Origin: Brachionus koreanus
Lineage: Eukaryota > Rotifera > Eurotatoria > Ploima > Brachionidae
DNA: 13,645 nucleotides
Direction: 5' to 3'
NCBI GenBank assembly: GCA_016987375.1
Contig: PJRA01000016.1
Location: forward strand, 801,054 to 814,698
Position numbers and translations under genes: made by a program. Under the pieces are notes generated by a model that saw only the letters and a program-made list of their open reading frames with translations, was not told the DNA's origin and did not search any database. Each line of letters starts with the position of its first letter. Position 1 is the stretch's first letter. Below, piece after piece: positions 1 through 9,900 of the stretch.

Positions 1-740
1 TTTTTTTCAACAGTTACTTGATTAATTGTTTTCAAAGTGATTAGGAAAACACTATTTTCAACATTAAGTTCATATGTTGCACTAGTTTCAAATGGTAATT
101 TTATCAGTGAAAACAAATTTTTGCTAAAATTATAGACTATTTTATTCTTATATTCATTTGGAAGTTTGGTCTGCAAGACTTGGAACATTTTTCTCATCAA
201 TGTTTTATTTGAAATCAATTTATCTTGATCAGATTTAGCTGATTTTCTTTTCATTTCAACATCATATTGATAGACAGTAAATGAATTTTTCAAATCCAAT
301 CTATAATGGTTGGTCCTAAGCTTAATTGGCCGGCCTTCAGAACCTCGCATGGCTGGTTTTTTTGGAAATTCTTGTTTGATTATTTGAGAAGGTTTTTCTT
401 CTTCTTCTTCTTCTTCATCTTTGCTTATCAAAACTGACTCTTTGATTGGCTCAGGCATTGGTGGAATTTGCTCAGCAACTGTTTGTTCAACTACTTTTTG
501 GGGTTCGCTTACTGGTGCAGGTTTACCCCAAGCGGGTCTTGTAGGTGTTGAAGCACCTAATCTGGGAAAATCTTCTTCTAGTCCTGATGACGTTGCTGGT
601 CTTTGGCCTCTTCCTGGTGGCGCCTGAGGCTGTCGCTGTGGTGTTCCTCTGCCCCGAGCAGATGGAGCTCCTCTTCCTCTTGTTTCATTTCCTCGGCCTC
701 TTCCCCTTCCTCTGTTTGACCATGCGCCTTGATCTGACAT
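1..740 (-). CDS. Argonaute/Piwi-family protein, N-terminal part (gene runs off left edge)
   Basis: An open frame of 246 codons starts at the ATG at 740 and is still open at base 1, so only the 5' coding part is present. Residues 10-46 are rich in RG/GRG repeats, the kind of arginine-glycine tail that in Argonaute and Piwi proteins is methylated by PRMT5 and bound by Tudor proteins (family knowledge). A low-complexity linker follows, with seven consecutive Glu (about 109-115, encoded by a GAA run). From about residue 132 comes the start of the Argonaute N domain: RGSEGRPIKLRTNHYRL, then VYQYDVEM, and later a block ending in KNLFSLIKLPF that parallels the 'rk-LYt---LP' segment of AGO proteins. 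The PAZ, MID and PIWI domains would lie left of the window. The protein would bind small RNAs for silencing. The N-domain blocks look more AGO-like, while the RG-rich head is common in Piwi, so the clade is unresolved. Confidence 0.85.
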   Translation of the reverse strand, partial: MSDQGAWSNRGRGRGRGNETRGRGAPSARGRGTPQRQPQAPPGRGQRPATSSGLEEDFPRLGASTPTRPAWGKPAPVSEPQKVVEQTVAEQIPPMPEPIKESVLISKDEEEEEEEKPSQIIKQEFPKKPAMRGSEGRPIKLRTNHYRLDLKNSFTVYQYDVEMKRKSAKSDQDKLISNKTLMRKMFQVLQTKLPNEYKNKIVYNFSKNLFSLIKLPFETSATYELNVENSVFLITLKTINQVTVEK

Positions 741-1301
741 CCTTCGACTTATTTAATTTTCTAAAACCAAATATAAAGCTTATCTAGTTTTCTATAAAAA
801 GATGTTTTATTTATGGCTGACTGTCTAATTTTAGAAGAAAATATTTATGCATGTATATTTTATTTTATGTTTATAAATTTTCTAGGAATGAAAAAATTAT
901 AATGTAATTATAATCTTTAAAATAAAAAAAAAATAAAATTATTGCTAATATTTCTTTATTAAAAAAAAAGAAAAGAAAAGATTTAATGCTTACTTCCTTT
1001 TTTAACTTGAAACATATAATTTTATTCGTAATTTGATAAATATTGGATATTTTTTAGTCTCAAAAATTCAAAAATCCTGTAGAATTTTATTGTAGATTTT
1101 TCTCTAAACTAAACATTTATAAAAATTTTTTTTGAAACTTTGATAATTTGAAAAGAAAAAAAAATTTTAATCTTGAGTCTTGTTTTTATTTAATTAAAAT
1201 TCTTTTTGGATAATTTAGAACAAAAAAATTTATAAACGAAACCAAATTTAAATACACAGCTTTTTTAGAAATGAAAATTAATAAAATTTTTAAAAAAAAA
1301 T
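741..1301. other. Intergenic spacer between MEA1-like stop and Argonaute start
   Basis: These 561 bp are very AT-rich with long A and T runs, and I see no coding frame of note on either strand. On the minus strand they must hold the 3' UTR and poly(A) region of the MEA1-like gene and the promoter and 5' UTR of the Argonaute gene. A minus-strand AATAAA (plus TTTATT at 1185-1190), about 112 bp after the MEA1 stop, is a possible poly(A) signal, but such hexamers are frequent by chance at this base composition. Confidence 0.5.
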
Positions 1302-1817
1302 TTAATTTGACTTTTTCAACTCAAATAAATCAGTTTTTTTAGCGTTCAATGAATCGATTAAGTTTTTTTTCCAAACATTTTCAGGTACAAGCTTGGCCCA
1401 TTCGGGAATGGCAGTCTCTGGCAATTTAAAATTAGACATTAGTGAGTTAATTTTTTGCGATTTGTTTTCATCAATTTCAATATTCTCACATTCTAGAGTA
1501 TTTTTGAGCTCAAAAATGTCATGTTCCAGCAAATGTGAATTATCATAGCTAATTTGGTTCTTATCAGTATTGTTTGGTCCAGCTCTAGACGAAGCCAGTA
1601 GTTCAAAGTGAATATCCGGGTCTATTTCCGGCTCGCTGTCACTCTCAGATTCTTCATCGTCTTCATCCGATGGCTCAAAATTATCTGCACCGTTCAAATC
1701 TTGCGGAATTTCGTTATAATCATCTAGATTGTCTTCATTTGCCGGTATTTGTGCATCTTCAACTACTTCTTGGTCTATTTTTTCACCTTCTTTATCAATT
1801 GGAGGCACTGGTGACAT
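1302..1817 (-). CDS. mea1: MEA1-like protein (male-enhanced antigen 1 homologue), single exon
   Basis: A complete 171-residue reading frame runs from ATG at 1817 to TAA at 1302. The N-terminal half is strongly acidic, with a DYNEIPQDLNG segment (about 33-43) and a D/E/S tract (about 49-66). The C-terminal 45 residues carry the diagnostic part: KINSLMSNFKLPETAIPEWA followed by KLVPENVWKKNLIDSLNAKK. This follows the human MEA1 C-terminus, which reads 'V...M.G..LP...VPAWA...SDAQWEDVVQKALQARQ' in pattern, including the conserved PxWA and W residues. MEA1 is a small animal protein of about 185 residues, abundant in mammalian testis and of unknown biochemical role, so no function is asserted. No signal peptide or membrane segment is visible. 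The start is the first ATG in the frame. It lies 216 bp downstream of the UBR stop, same strand, as a separate gene. Confidence 0.77.
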   Translation of the reverse strand: MSPVPPIDKEGEKIDQEVVEDAQIPANEDNLDDYNEIPQDLNGADNFEPSDEDDEESESDSEPEIDPDIHFELLASSRAGPNNTDKNQISYDNSHLLEHDIFELKNTLECENIEIDENKSQKINSLMSNFKLPETAIPEWAKLVPENVWKKNLIDSLNAKKTDLFELKKSN

Positions 1818-1993
1818 TTTGAATTTTCTATAATTTTTTCTAAAATTTTTTAGAATAAAATCTTAGTCAAATAATTTAAATAATTTATGTGAATAAATTT
1901 TATTAAATAGATTCAAAATTGTCTTTGATTAAAAAGATGCTTAGAAAGGACTAATTTAATAAAATAATTAAAAAAAAAATAATTTCAATAATA

Positions 1994-1999
1994 TTTATT
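1994..1999 (-). promoter_or_regulatory. Possible poly(A) signal of the UBR gene
   Basis: The plus-strand TTTATT reads AATAAA on the minus strand, 35 nt after the UBR stop codon at 2034. Position and orientation suit the gene. Only 216 bp separate this stop from the next start at 1817, so the 3' UTR must be short. In DNA this AT-rich a chance hexamer is quite possible. Confidence 0.4.
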
Positions 2000-2033
2000 T
2001 TCGATTTTTTAAAATTCAAAAATTGAGTCAAAC

Positions 2034-3941
2034 TTAAAATTCAGACCAATTAGCAGTAACCATACTCGTTTGCATTTGATACTGTCTTGATATGAGCTCC
2101 GGTATAGAGTGAGAAAGCCAGTCTTTATAAAGCTTGTCATACCTTGCCTTGCATAATTTCAGCGGATTACCACGTCTTGAAAAAAAAAAATTAATTTTCT
2201 TCTTTCTTAAAATAGCAATTTTCAGATGTACCTCAATCCCTGATCAGTTTCGCCGTAGTCATCCAAATAGGGCGCTGGAAGAAAGCATCCCTTTACTTCC
2301 AAGTCAGACGAGTCGGAGTAATTCAAATTCAAAAGAAGCACTTGACACTCCGAAACCCTGAGGAAAACACCGGTTTTACCACCACAAGCATAAGCGTGAG
2401 CCGTACAATTTCCGACTCTTCTTTTAAATAAATCTTTTTGACAGCAATACATTTGACTACAAAGCAGCTCTCCGCACACTAAACAAATTATGTTGGCTGA
2501 TTCAGCAGTCCGGTCCATAATGCTCGACTGTCTCGATGTACAGCTAAAAATATTAAATAAAATTAATTTAAAAAAAAAATTTTTTTTTGCTCATATTTTT
2601 AATAAGTACACATTGTTCGATGTGGACAGACTCATCAAATCAACAAAATCGTTTGGAAGCTCAATAAATTTGTTCAATTGTATGGGGTAGTCAATTTTTA
2701 GTCCTTTTCTTGGCTGAACTTTAGCTTCATTTGTCAACCAACTTTAAAAAAAAAAAAAACTCAATTTTTCTAAATTTAAAATGAAATTCTACATTACGAT
2801 TCAACTAGTATTTTTATTGTTGATGATTTTATATCAAGTATTTCACTTAGATCCTCTTTGATGCCCAAAAAATTCATTATTATTTCAAAATTTCTTTCTA
2901 AATTATCTTTTATTATTTAGAAAATAAAAAATTAAAATAAAATTTTTTTTTTTTGTTAAAATAAAAATACTTTCGTTGTCCTCTATAGTGATCGAAGGAC
3001 TGTTTTCGGTTAAATTAGAAAAAAACAATGCTGAACATCTCAAAAAAGGCATGAGAGAATATTTAAGTGTTAGATAAATTTCTGATGGGCTTTTTAGCAA
3101 ATCTTGTTGTTCATTGTGTGATTTGAGGCCTTTGTCGGCGCAAAAGTTCAACAGAAATTTATAAAATTCAAAAATTTTATTGCTTTGCTCTTGATTAGTT
3201 TCTTTGCAAGTGGAGTAAAAGTTTTTGTATGAAATTTTGGCAAGTAATATTTGGACAGAATGAGCAATGAGAATGAGCTTAAAAATGTTCAAATCGTTGA
3301 TGCCGCCATAAACAACTGAGCTTAAATCTGGTGAATCATTGTACAGATTAGGCATTGATAAACATAGATAAACCAGCATATGAAACATGTCAAGTTCCAT
3401 TAAATTTTTTAGCTCGAAAAATGCAGTCTTGTACGGCATACATGTTGCTAATAGTCTAAGACAACTTTTGCGCACTGACTCTGTATTTTTCAAGACTCCA
3501 TAGACAGCTGCTTGCTTGACCAAGTTGGATAAAAGATCCGTTTGTTTGAATGTTAAGCTGCCAAATAGCGATTTAGATTCAGTTCTTAACAATTGTTCTA
3601 TAAAAGTGATAAAAAGAAATTTTTTAAAATTTTTTCATTTAGCGTACCTGTCACTTGAATAGTGTAGGCACAATTTGTCCAAATGCTGATGGGCATTCGA
3701 GAGTCGTCATCATGTGGCAAGGTTGTGTAACCAAATGTAAATGTTGCGCGCGTAAAATTTTCGACAATGTTCAAAGTTTCACTTATCAATTTTGGCTCTT
3801 GTTGTTCTGTTATTGTTGCCACTGAAGGTAATAGACTTTGTGCATATTCACTCTCAAACAAGAGCCGGAAATTGCTAGCAACTGCATCTCTCATTAGTTT
3901 TGTTATGGTCGATAATGGACATGGATTGATTATAAATACAT
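2034..3941 (-). CDS. ubr2: UBR exons 7-12: post-RING region and C-terminal zinc-binding cap domain
   Basis: Exons 3941-3648, 3597-2971, 2897-2798, 2741-2610, 2543-2232 and 2175-2034 are separated by introns of 50, 73, 56, 66 and 56 bp. Landmarks in order: FTRATFTFGYTTLPHDDD then WTNCAYTIQVTEQLL, aligning with the family's 'DPRVP--W-tCA-TIQ-IE-LL' block; SLFGSL; DMFHMLVYLCLSMP; LMPFLRCSALFFSNL, matching 'iMPFLrCsALFFhyL'; a FIELPNDFVDLM block before the zinc region; then CLVCGELLCSQMYCCQ (about residue 1177 on), NCTAHAYACG, VFLRVSECQVLLL, the very conserved PYLDDYGETDQGLR, and RGNPLKLCKARYDKL. The protein ends in a Trp-Ser-Glu-Phe motif where human UBR2 ends in a Trp-Gln-His-Leu. In-frame Mets at 2518 and 3894 and the Leu codon at 3592 lie inside exons and are not starts. 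Confidence 0.95.
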
Positions 3942-6900
3942 CTTAAAAAAAATTTAAGTTTAATTCTTAATTTTTTTCTGACGTAAAATTTAAAAAATTG
4001 ATAATAAAAAAATTTTTTAATTTTGAATTTAAAGCCCATTTCTTTGCAAATAGAACAGCAGGATACTGGAATAAACTTGATACAGAGACAAGAAGCATAA
4101 TTAACACTTATTTATTCAAAAATAGAATTGATAAGATTATGGATTTATTTTTCTAAACGAAAAGCAAATAGGATAAAATGGATGAAGCTGTTAAAGCAGG
4201 GCGTCTACTGTCGCTTTTGCTGGTTAGATTTATTCCTACAGCATTCCACTTCTACTACCAAGATGTTCATACTTTTATAGAAAGGGTACCATTGTCTCAA
4301 TTTAAAGAACTTTTAGAGATTATATTATATTCGATTTTCCACTAATAAGTAAAGTTAAAAAAAATTTTCTGAATTTTGAAAAATTCCCGAAAAATACTAT
4401 GATACGCTTTAAGGTTTCAAGGCTTTAGTCAGGAAAGAAAAAAGGCTCAAGATTGGCATATAATTCAAAATAATCAATTTATTTTTTATTTTATTTTTAT
4501 TTTTTGGTGCTAATTATATTATTGCTAAAATTTTATAGTAAATCTTAATTTTTATATGAGTAAAGAAATTTTTTTGATATCATAAAAAATTAATAAATAA
4601 AATTAGCATGCCGATTTTAAACTACAAGATTAAAGTTATAGCTAATGTTAAAGTTAAAAGAACAAACTTTCAATTAATATAACGGGTGAGTCATAATGTT
4701 TTGCAAAATATTCAAATCAAGATTTTAATATGATCAGAAAATCGGACAAGGCTGAAATTTTACAAACTTATAAATAATTTATCAATGTACTTTTTTTTAA
4801 GTATGGTACTGGATTAGTGCATTACTTGAACGCTCTAGGCCTTCAGGCGCACCTGTTCCCCTTTGAAGGGACTGTCCCCTGACTTGATTTTTTATTTTTT
4901 ATTTTTTTCATTAAAAATATAATTTATGAATAATTTAGCTATCTAAAACGCTACAGATCATAATTTTCTGATTATCAATACTTAAAATAATGTCAAAATA
5001 CTACAAAAAATGCACTTTTTTTGCCATGCTTGAAGCAAAAGGAAAAAACGAATATTGACTTATAGCTAACGATAGGAGTATTCGATTTTCACCAAAATTT
5101 GTACCAATATTTATTTATCTAAGATCAATATTCTCTAAAGAATTTGAGCCGATTAGACTAACTAAAATGTTTTAAGGCTAAAAAATGACCTTAAAAAAGT
5201 ATATTATGGTCAACCCCTAACAACTAGAGGTATCCTTCATTAATTTTTTTGGCTTAGGTATTTTTTTAAAGATTAATAATTAAACTTTCTTAAAATCTAT
5301 AAAACACAAGTAATGCATTACTTGATTTAAAAAAAAAACTAATATTCCTTAAACATATATTATCAAATTTAAAATTAGATTTAAGCATATTTTTTAAATT
5401 TATAAAATAAATTTCAATCATAACTTTTTTCATTTAAAATGGCTAAACCGAATACTCTTCGACAACTTGCTATTGCTCATTATTTAAAGGGGAAATCCGT
5501 CAAGCAGATAACTGATATTTTAGATGGTCAAGCTGCACAAAGAACTGTTTATTACTGGATTGATCAGTATAAAAAGTTTAAAAAGAATTCTCATTCAACT
5601 TCTTCTAGTAGAAAGGTCGCTATTACAACAAGAAAAATAAAATACGAGTTAAGAGGCTTTTATCTAATAAATTAAATAATTTTTCATCACTGAACATTTT
5701 TATAAACAAGAATTCTACAGATTAACTAGTCTAAACACACTAGAGAAAAATCAAGTTAAAATAGCGAAAAACAAAACAGAATGTCCAATTTGCTATGTTC
5801 AGAACACATGAGAAGATGTAAAAAAACACTAAATACCATCATAAAAGACTTGAATTAAAGCCTTTTATTTCTCTTATTCATTTAATCATTTAATTCAATT
5901 AAAAAAAAAATATACATAAAGTAATTCACAGACATAGTACTGTAAACAGGCAAAGTAAAATTGAAATTTTTGATCAAATTTCATTTTTCAAATATGATCA
6001 AAATATTTTAAATGCGAAATTAAATTTCATCGCAGATTTTTTGATTTTTGAAAAATTTCAAAGCCTTATTACCAAATTTTTGAAAAAGGATTGTTGATTT
6101 ATGCATTGATATTTAATTGCGCATTTAAAATGTTTTCATCATAAACAAAAAATGATATTTGATCAAAAATTTTACTTTGCCCTGTAAACAATGTCGTATG
6201 TCATCAATTGTGACATTAATATTTATTCAAATAAACAAGACTAAGCTAATATTTTATTCTATTCAAAATTTTATTATTTATAGCAGCATTGCTTTTACAA
6301 ATTGAACTAATTTTCTTCCCTTTTGAAAGATTAAAATTTACTAAAATGAAATTTTTTTAGATAATTACTTAAAACATAATGCAATATGTTAAGCTAAACT
6401 TTTTTGTTGTCTAAATCATATTTTTCAATTAGAAAAAAGACAAAAATTAAAACATTAATGAGATTGATTTTGAATATTGATTTGATTGTGGTTGATTTGA
6501 AAAAATAAGTCGAACATTTTCGTCAACTAAGTATTGGTAAGGCTCAAAAAGCTAGACTTGACAACACTAAAGAAAAGAAGAGAGAGAGGTGACTTAATTG
6601 AGTGCTAATCATAGCAAGCAGAAGCTTGTTCTAAAATTTACTTGTTATCATAGCTTAATACTATTATTTTTTAAAAGGGGAAAAAAGTGCAACTTAGCTT
6701 GATACATTTTGTTGCAGTATTTTTTATTTAAGTAATTTTTTTACCCTAAGAAAAAGTAAAATTATTTAAAATTCGCAATTGAAAATTTAAATAAAATTAA
6801 ATTTCATGATAATTAAAATTATTTCTAAATTAGAAAGTCATAACTAAATAAATTAAATTTTTATGCTTAATATGAGCAATTGTTCAATTGAATAGGTAAT

Positions 6901-9900
6901 ATAAGATTAACAAAAATAAAACTTTAAAGATTTTAAAACTTGCGAAATGCTAATATTTAAATTTAGCACCGAACCAAAAAAACAAATTAAACTACCTTTA
7001 TCCTCATGAAGCTCTTTTTTGACAGAATTTTCCAATGTTTTTTCAAGACCATCTATCCAATCTTCAAAAGCAATTTGGATAAATTTTGAATCGGTTGGTA
7101 AACTTGGCTGGGAAAGAGCATTCAAATCAGGATAGATAGGCAAAACAGTATTTCCAATTGTTTCACACAATGGACATATGTATTCATTACGCTTGAAATC
7201 AAATGATAAAAATCTAGCATTGCGTCTGCTCTCAATTTGGCGCACAGTGTCTACATATCTAAAAATAAATTAAAATAAATTTTTTAATAAAATAAAATTT
7301 TAAAGTTTAATTAAAATAAAAAAGTACTTTTGCCAGCAATTTGCATGCATTATATGTCCACAACTTGTAGACATGATGCCCCATGGAAGAGTGTTTTTCA
7401 TAAAAAGTGAATCGAATTTTTCGAAATCTTCTATTTTCTCAATCCGATTTTTGGACAAAACTTTGGACCTTGTTTCTAATTTTAAAACAAATATCAAAAT
7501 TAATATTTGAAATTTTTACATTTGAACATAGCAGCATAAGACCATGGCTGATTTTTTCAAGTTTATTTCTTCTTCTTCTTGGCAAAGAATACACCGGCTT
7601 ATTTTAGTTGTTGTTGCTGTTGATGTAAATTTATTTCGCTCAGGTCCAATGCACACAACTTTTTCAAAATCCTCATTAGATTCAATCATTTCCTGATCAA
7701 CTTTTTTCATTTCTGACGCTACACTGGTAACTTTGGTCTCTTCGTAAAAGCTCTTATGACTTTCAATAAATTTTTTCGACTGCAAATTTAATTGAGCCAA
7801 TATTTTAGCTCGCCTTTTTTCGGCTATTTCATTTTTACGCTTCTCATTGAGAGCTTTTTCTTCATCTAGCTTGGATGTGCCCTCACATACTTGCTGAATT
7901 TTTTGCTGATCTATTTTATGCTTAAGTTTCAACAACTTGAGTGCATAGTCATTTATCCAAATGGCCATATACTTAAACGATTCATTATTTGGCATTTTTA
8001 TCAAATCCTCAAGCAGTTTGACCAAATTGTCTTCGGTTTTAAACGATTTAATAGAAAAAATATTCGATTTTTTCTTATTAAGAACACTTTTTTCCAAAAA
8101 TTTAAACAAATATGTCTGGCTGCTTTCCAAACTTTGAATGTTTTTGTCGACATCATCCTGCTCTTCATACAAAGCCAGACCAACTAAATGCAAAAGCCTT
8201 TGTAATTGTCCGTATGTGCACATTTTCGATTGATTTATTTGGCGTCTAATTAGGCAAAAGACTATTTTGACAAACACATCACAATCTAGTAAATGATTTA
8301 TGTTCGAGTAAAGGTCCGTCAAAGGGGGAAGACGTGGCGGTTTAAAAAATTTTTCATGCTCTGTTTTTTTTTTACTTAATTGGTATTCTTCGGACTATAA
8401 AAAAAATTAAAAAATATTTTTCAAATATATTTAAAAATAAAATTTGCTAGGTATATAAAAAGGCAAGAGCTTTTAATTAAAAAAAAATATTCTCTATTTT
8501 TTTTTCATTTTCTATTTGACTTGATATTTTAGTTTTTTTTTAATTTGATTTTTATTTTATATTTTATTCTGATGGAGTCTTAGCTCGGTACAGAAAAAAA
8601 TAAGTAATAACAATAAATACAATCAAGAGATGGATTTATTTACTATTTATATCTGATATTTCTCATTCCATCAGTCAAATCTTGTCTTTTTTGCTATCAA
8701 ACTCGACCCAAAACTAACTTACAAAGGTCATATTCAAGACTTCATGAAAAAACATGTACCAAAAGTGTTTTTTTTTAAATCAATTGTGGTATTTTATTTA
8801 AAAAATTTGTTTAATAGATTTAAATGGACCTTAAAAAATTAAACTTTAGTCATTTAATATATGGTACCTTAACAGAGAGATTGTAAAATGGTTAAATGCA
8901 CTTAGTCCTTGTTTTTTAAAAGAGTTTACATGCAAGAATTGTTGTAGCTGTTAGATCAAAAGTCCATTGAAAGTATACCCACAATTTATAGTTGAAAGGA
9001 GAAAAAATAAAGAGAAGAATATCTAAATAAGAAAAAAAAGGCATTTATAAATTATTTTGGGAGCGATTCAATTCAAAATGCTTCATTTTAGCAAACTTTT
9101 ACTAGGACAGGTAATTGATTAGCAAGTATTAAAATAGCAGCAATAAAATTTATTTTTATTTATTTGTATTATCTGTGCCGAGCTAAAGCTACTTCAGATT
9201 AAAATAAAATGAAATAAAAAAATTTAAAGTAAATTAAAATATAGAATAAAAAACAGTTAAAATAGACAAATAGTTAGTAATAACAGGTGTAAAATTTTTA
9301 ATTATTGAACAGTTCAGGAAAGAAAGAAGTAATAGTTATATAGCAATTACACAATGGAGTCGGGTATCACAATTGATTCAAAACCCGCTTTAAATTCATC
9401 TTATACTCATTTTTTGTTTGACAATATTTCTATTAAGTTTAACCGTGAACTACAACGCTGCTTTATTTCATCAATCATTGGGGTAAAAGTTAATTTTGAA
9501 TCAAATTTATCCCTAAGAACCTGATTTCATTTTTACTCTCAATTTTATTTTGATATATCTTGAAGTTAAAGTCAGTAATTTAGCTAATTACACCATGTAC
9601 AGACGAGATAGAAATGAATCGGATTTGCAAGCAGGTGGTGGAGTAGTTATCTATGTCAGAAATGATTTAATATCTTATGAAGTGGACTGTTTTTCATCAA
9701 AACCAGAGCAAGTTTGGTGTCAGGTGCATTTAGGTAATTACAAACTTCTAGTAGGATGTGTTTATCGTCCACCACTAACACAAGATCGCAATAACAGTAT
9801 CAGAGAGCAAACACTCGATATCAATAATACAATTAAGTTAGCAAAATTGCTAATTGACCGAAAATTGTTTTCAAATTTGCTTTTGTTTGGTGAATTTAAT

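Larger units (their letters stand above)
3942..6995 (-). other. UBR intron 6 (3054 bp), enlarged by repeats
   Basis: The donor is GTAGTTT at 6995 and the acceptor is a T/A run ending AAG at 3942. The phase is 1 on both sides, so the codon GAT is rebuilt across the junction in the sequence EDK-D-VF. The intron holds a LINE ORF2 terminus (4031-4156), a coding-like stretch (4178-4345), a dispersed repeat (4682-4886), an 18-bp palindrome (5307-5324), a helix-turn-helix ORF (5439-5675) and a MITE (5941-6190). The remainder, including 4346-4681, 4887-5306, 5676-5940 and 6191-6995, is AT-rich with no recognisable gene. The stretch 6490-6592 looks somewhat coding-like but is broken. Confidence 0.88.

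Noticed and set aside
421..787. Two plus-strand reading frames opposite the Argonaute exon
   Set aside because: Shadows of the minus-strand RG-rich coding sequence; their hydrophobic or glycine-rich composition is the reverse complement of its arginine/glycine and acidic codons.
2134..2690. Plus-strand frames at 2134-2361 and 2490-2690
   Set aside because: They lie opposite UBR exons 10-12 and span their introns; the minus strand has strong UBR homology and conserved splice sites.
4410..4440. GGCTTTAGTC segment as a fifth LINE 3' stem-loop
   Set aside because: Only a 3-bp stem is possible, GGTAC does not follow and there is no AAATA tail.
5775..5830. CPIC...H pattern after the helix-turn-helix ORF as a zinc finger
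   Set aside because: A stop codon interrupts it and only two cysteines and one histidine are spaced suggestively; too weak.
7407..8187. Plus-strand frames at 7407-7607 and 7891-8187 and a second minus-strand frame at 8001-8183
   Set aside because: All overlap UBR exons 4-5 in other frames; low-complexity products with no recognisable domain.
9354..9524. 56-codon plus-strand ORF starting at ATG 9354
   Set aside because: The minus strand of the same bases encodes a clear LINE RT block (SKLTFTP, EIKQRCSSRLNLI), so the plus frame is a shadow.
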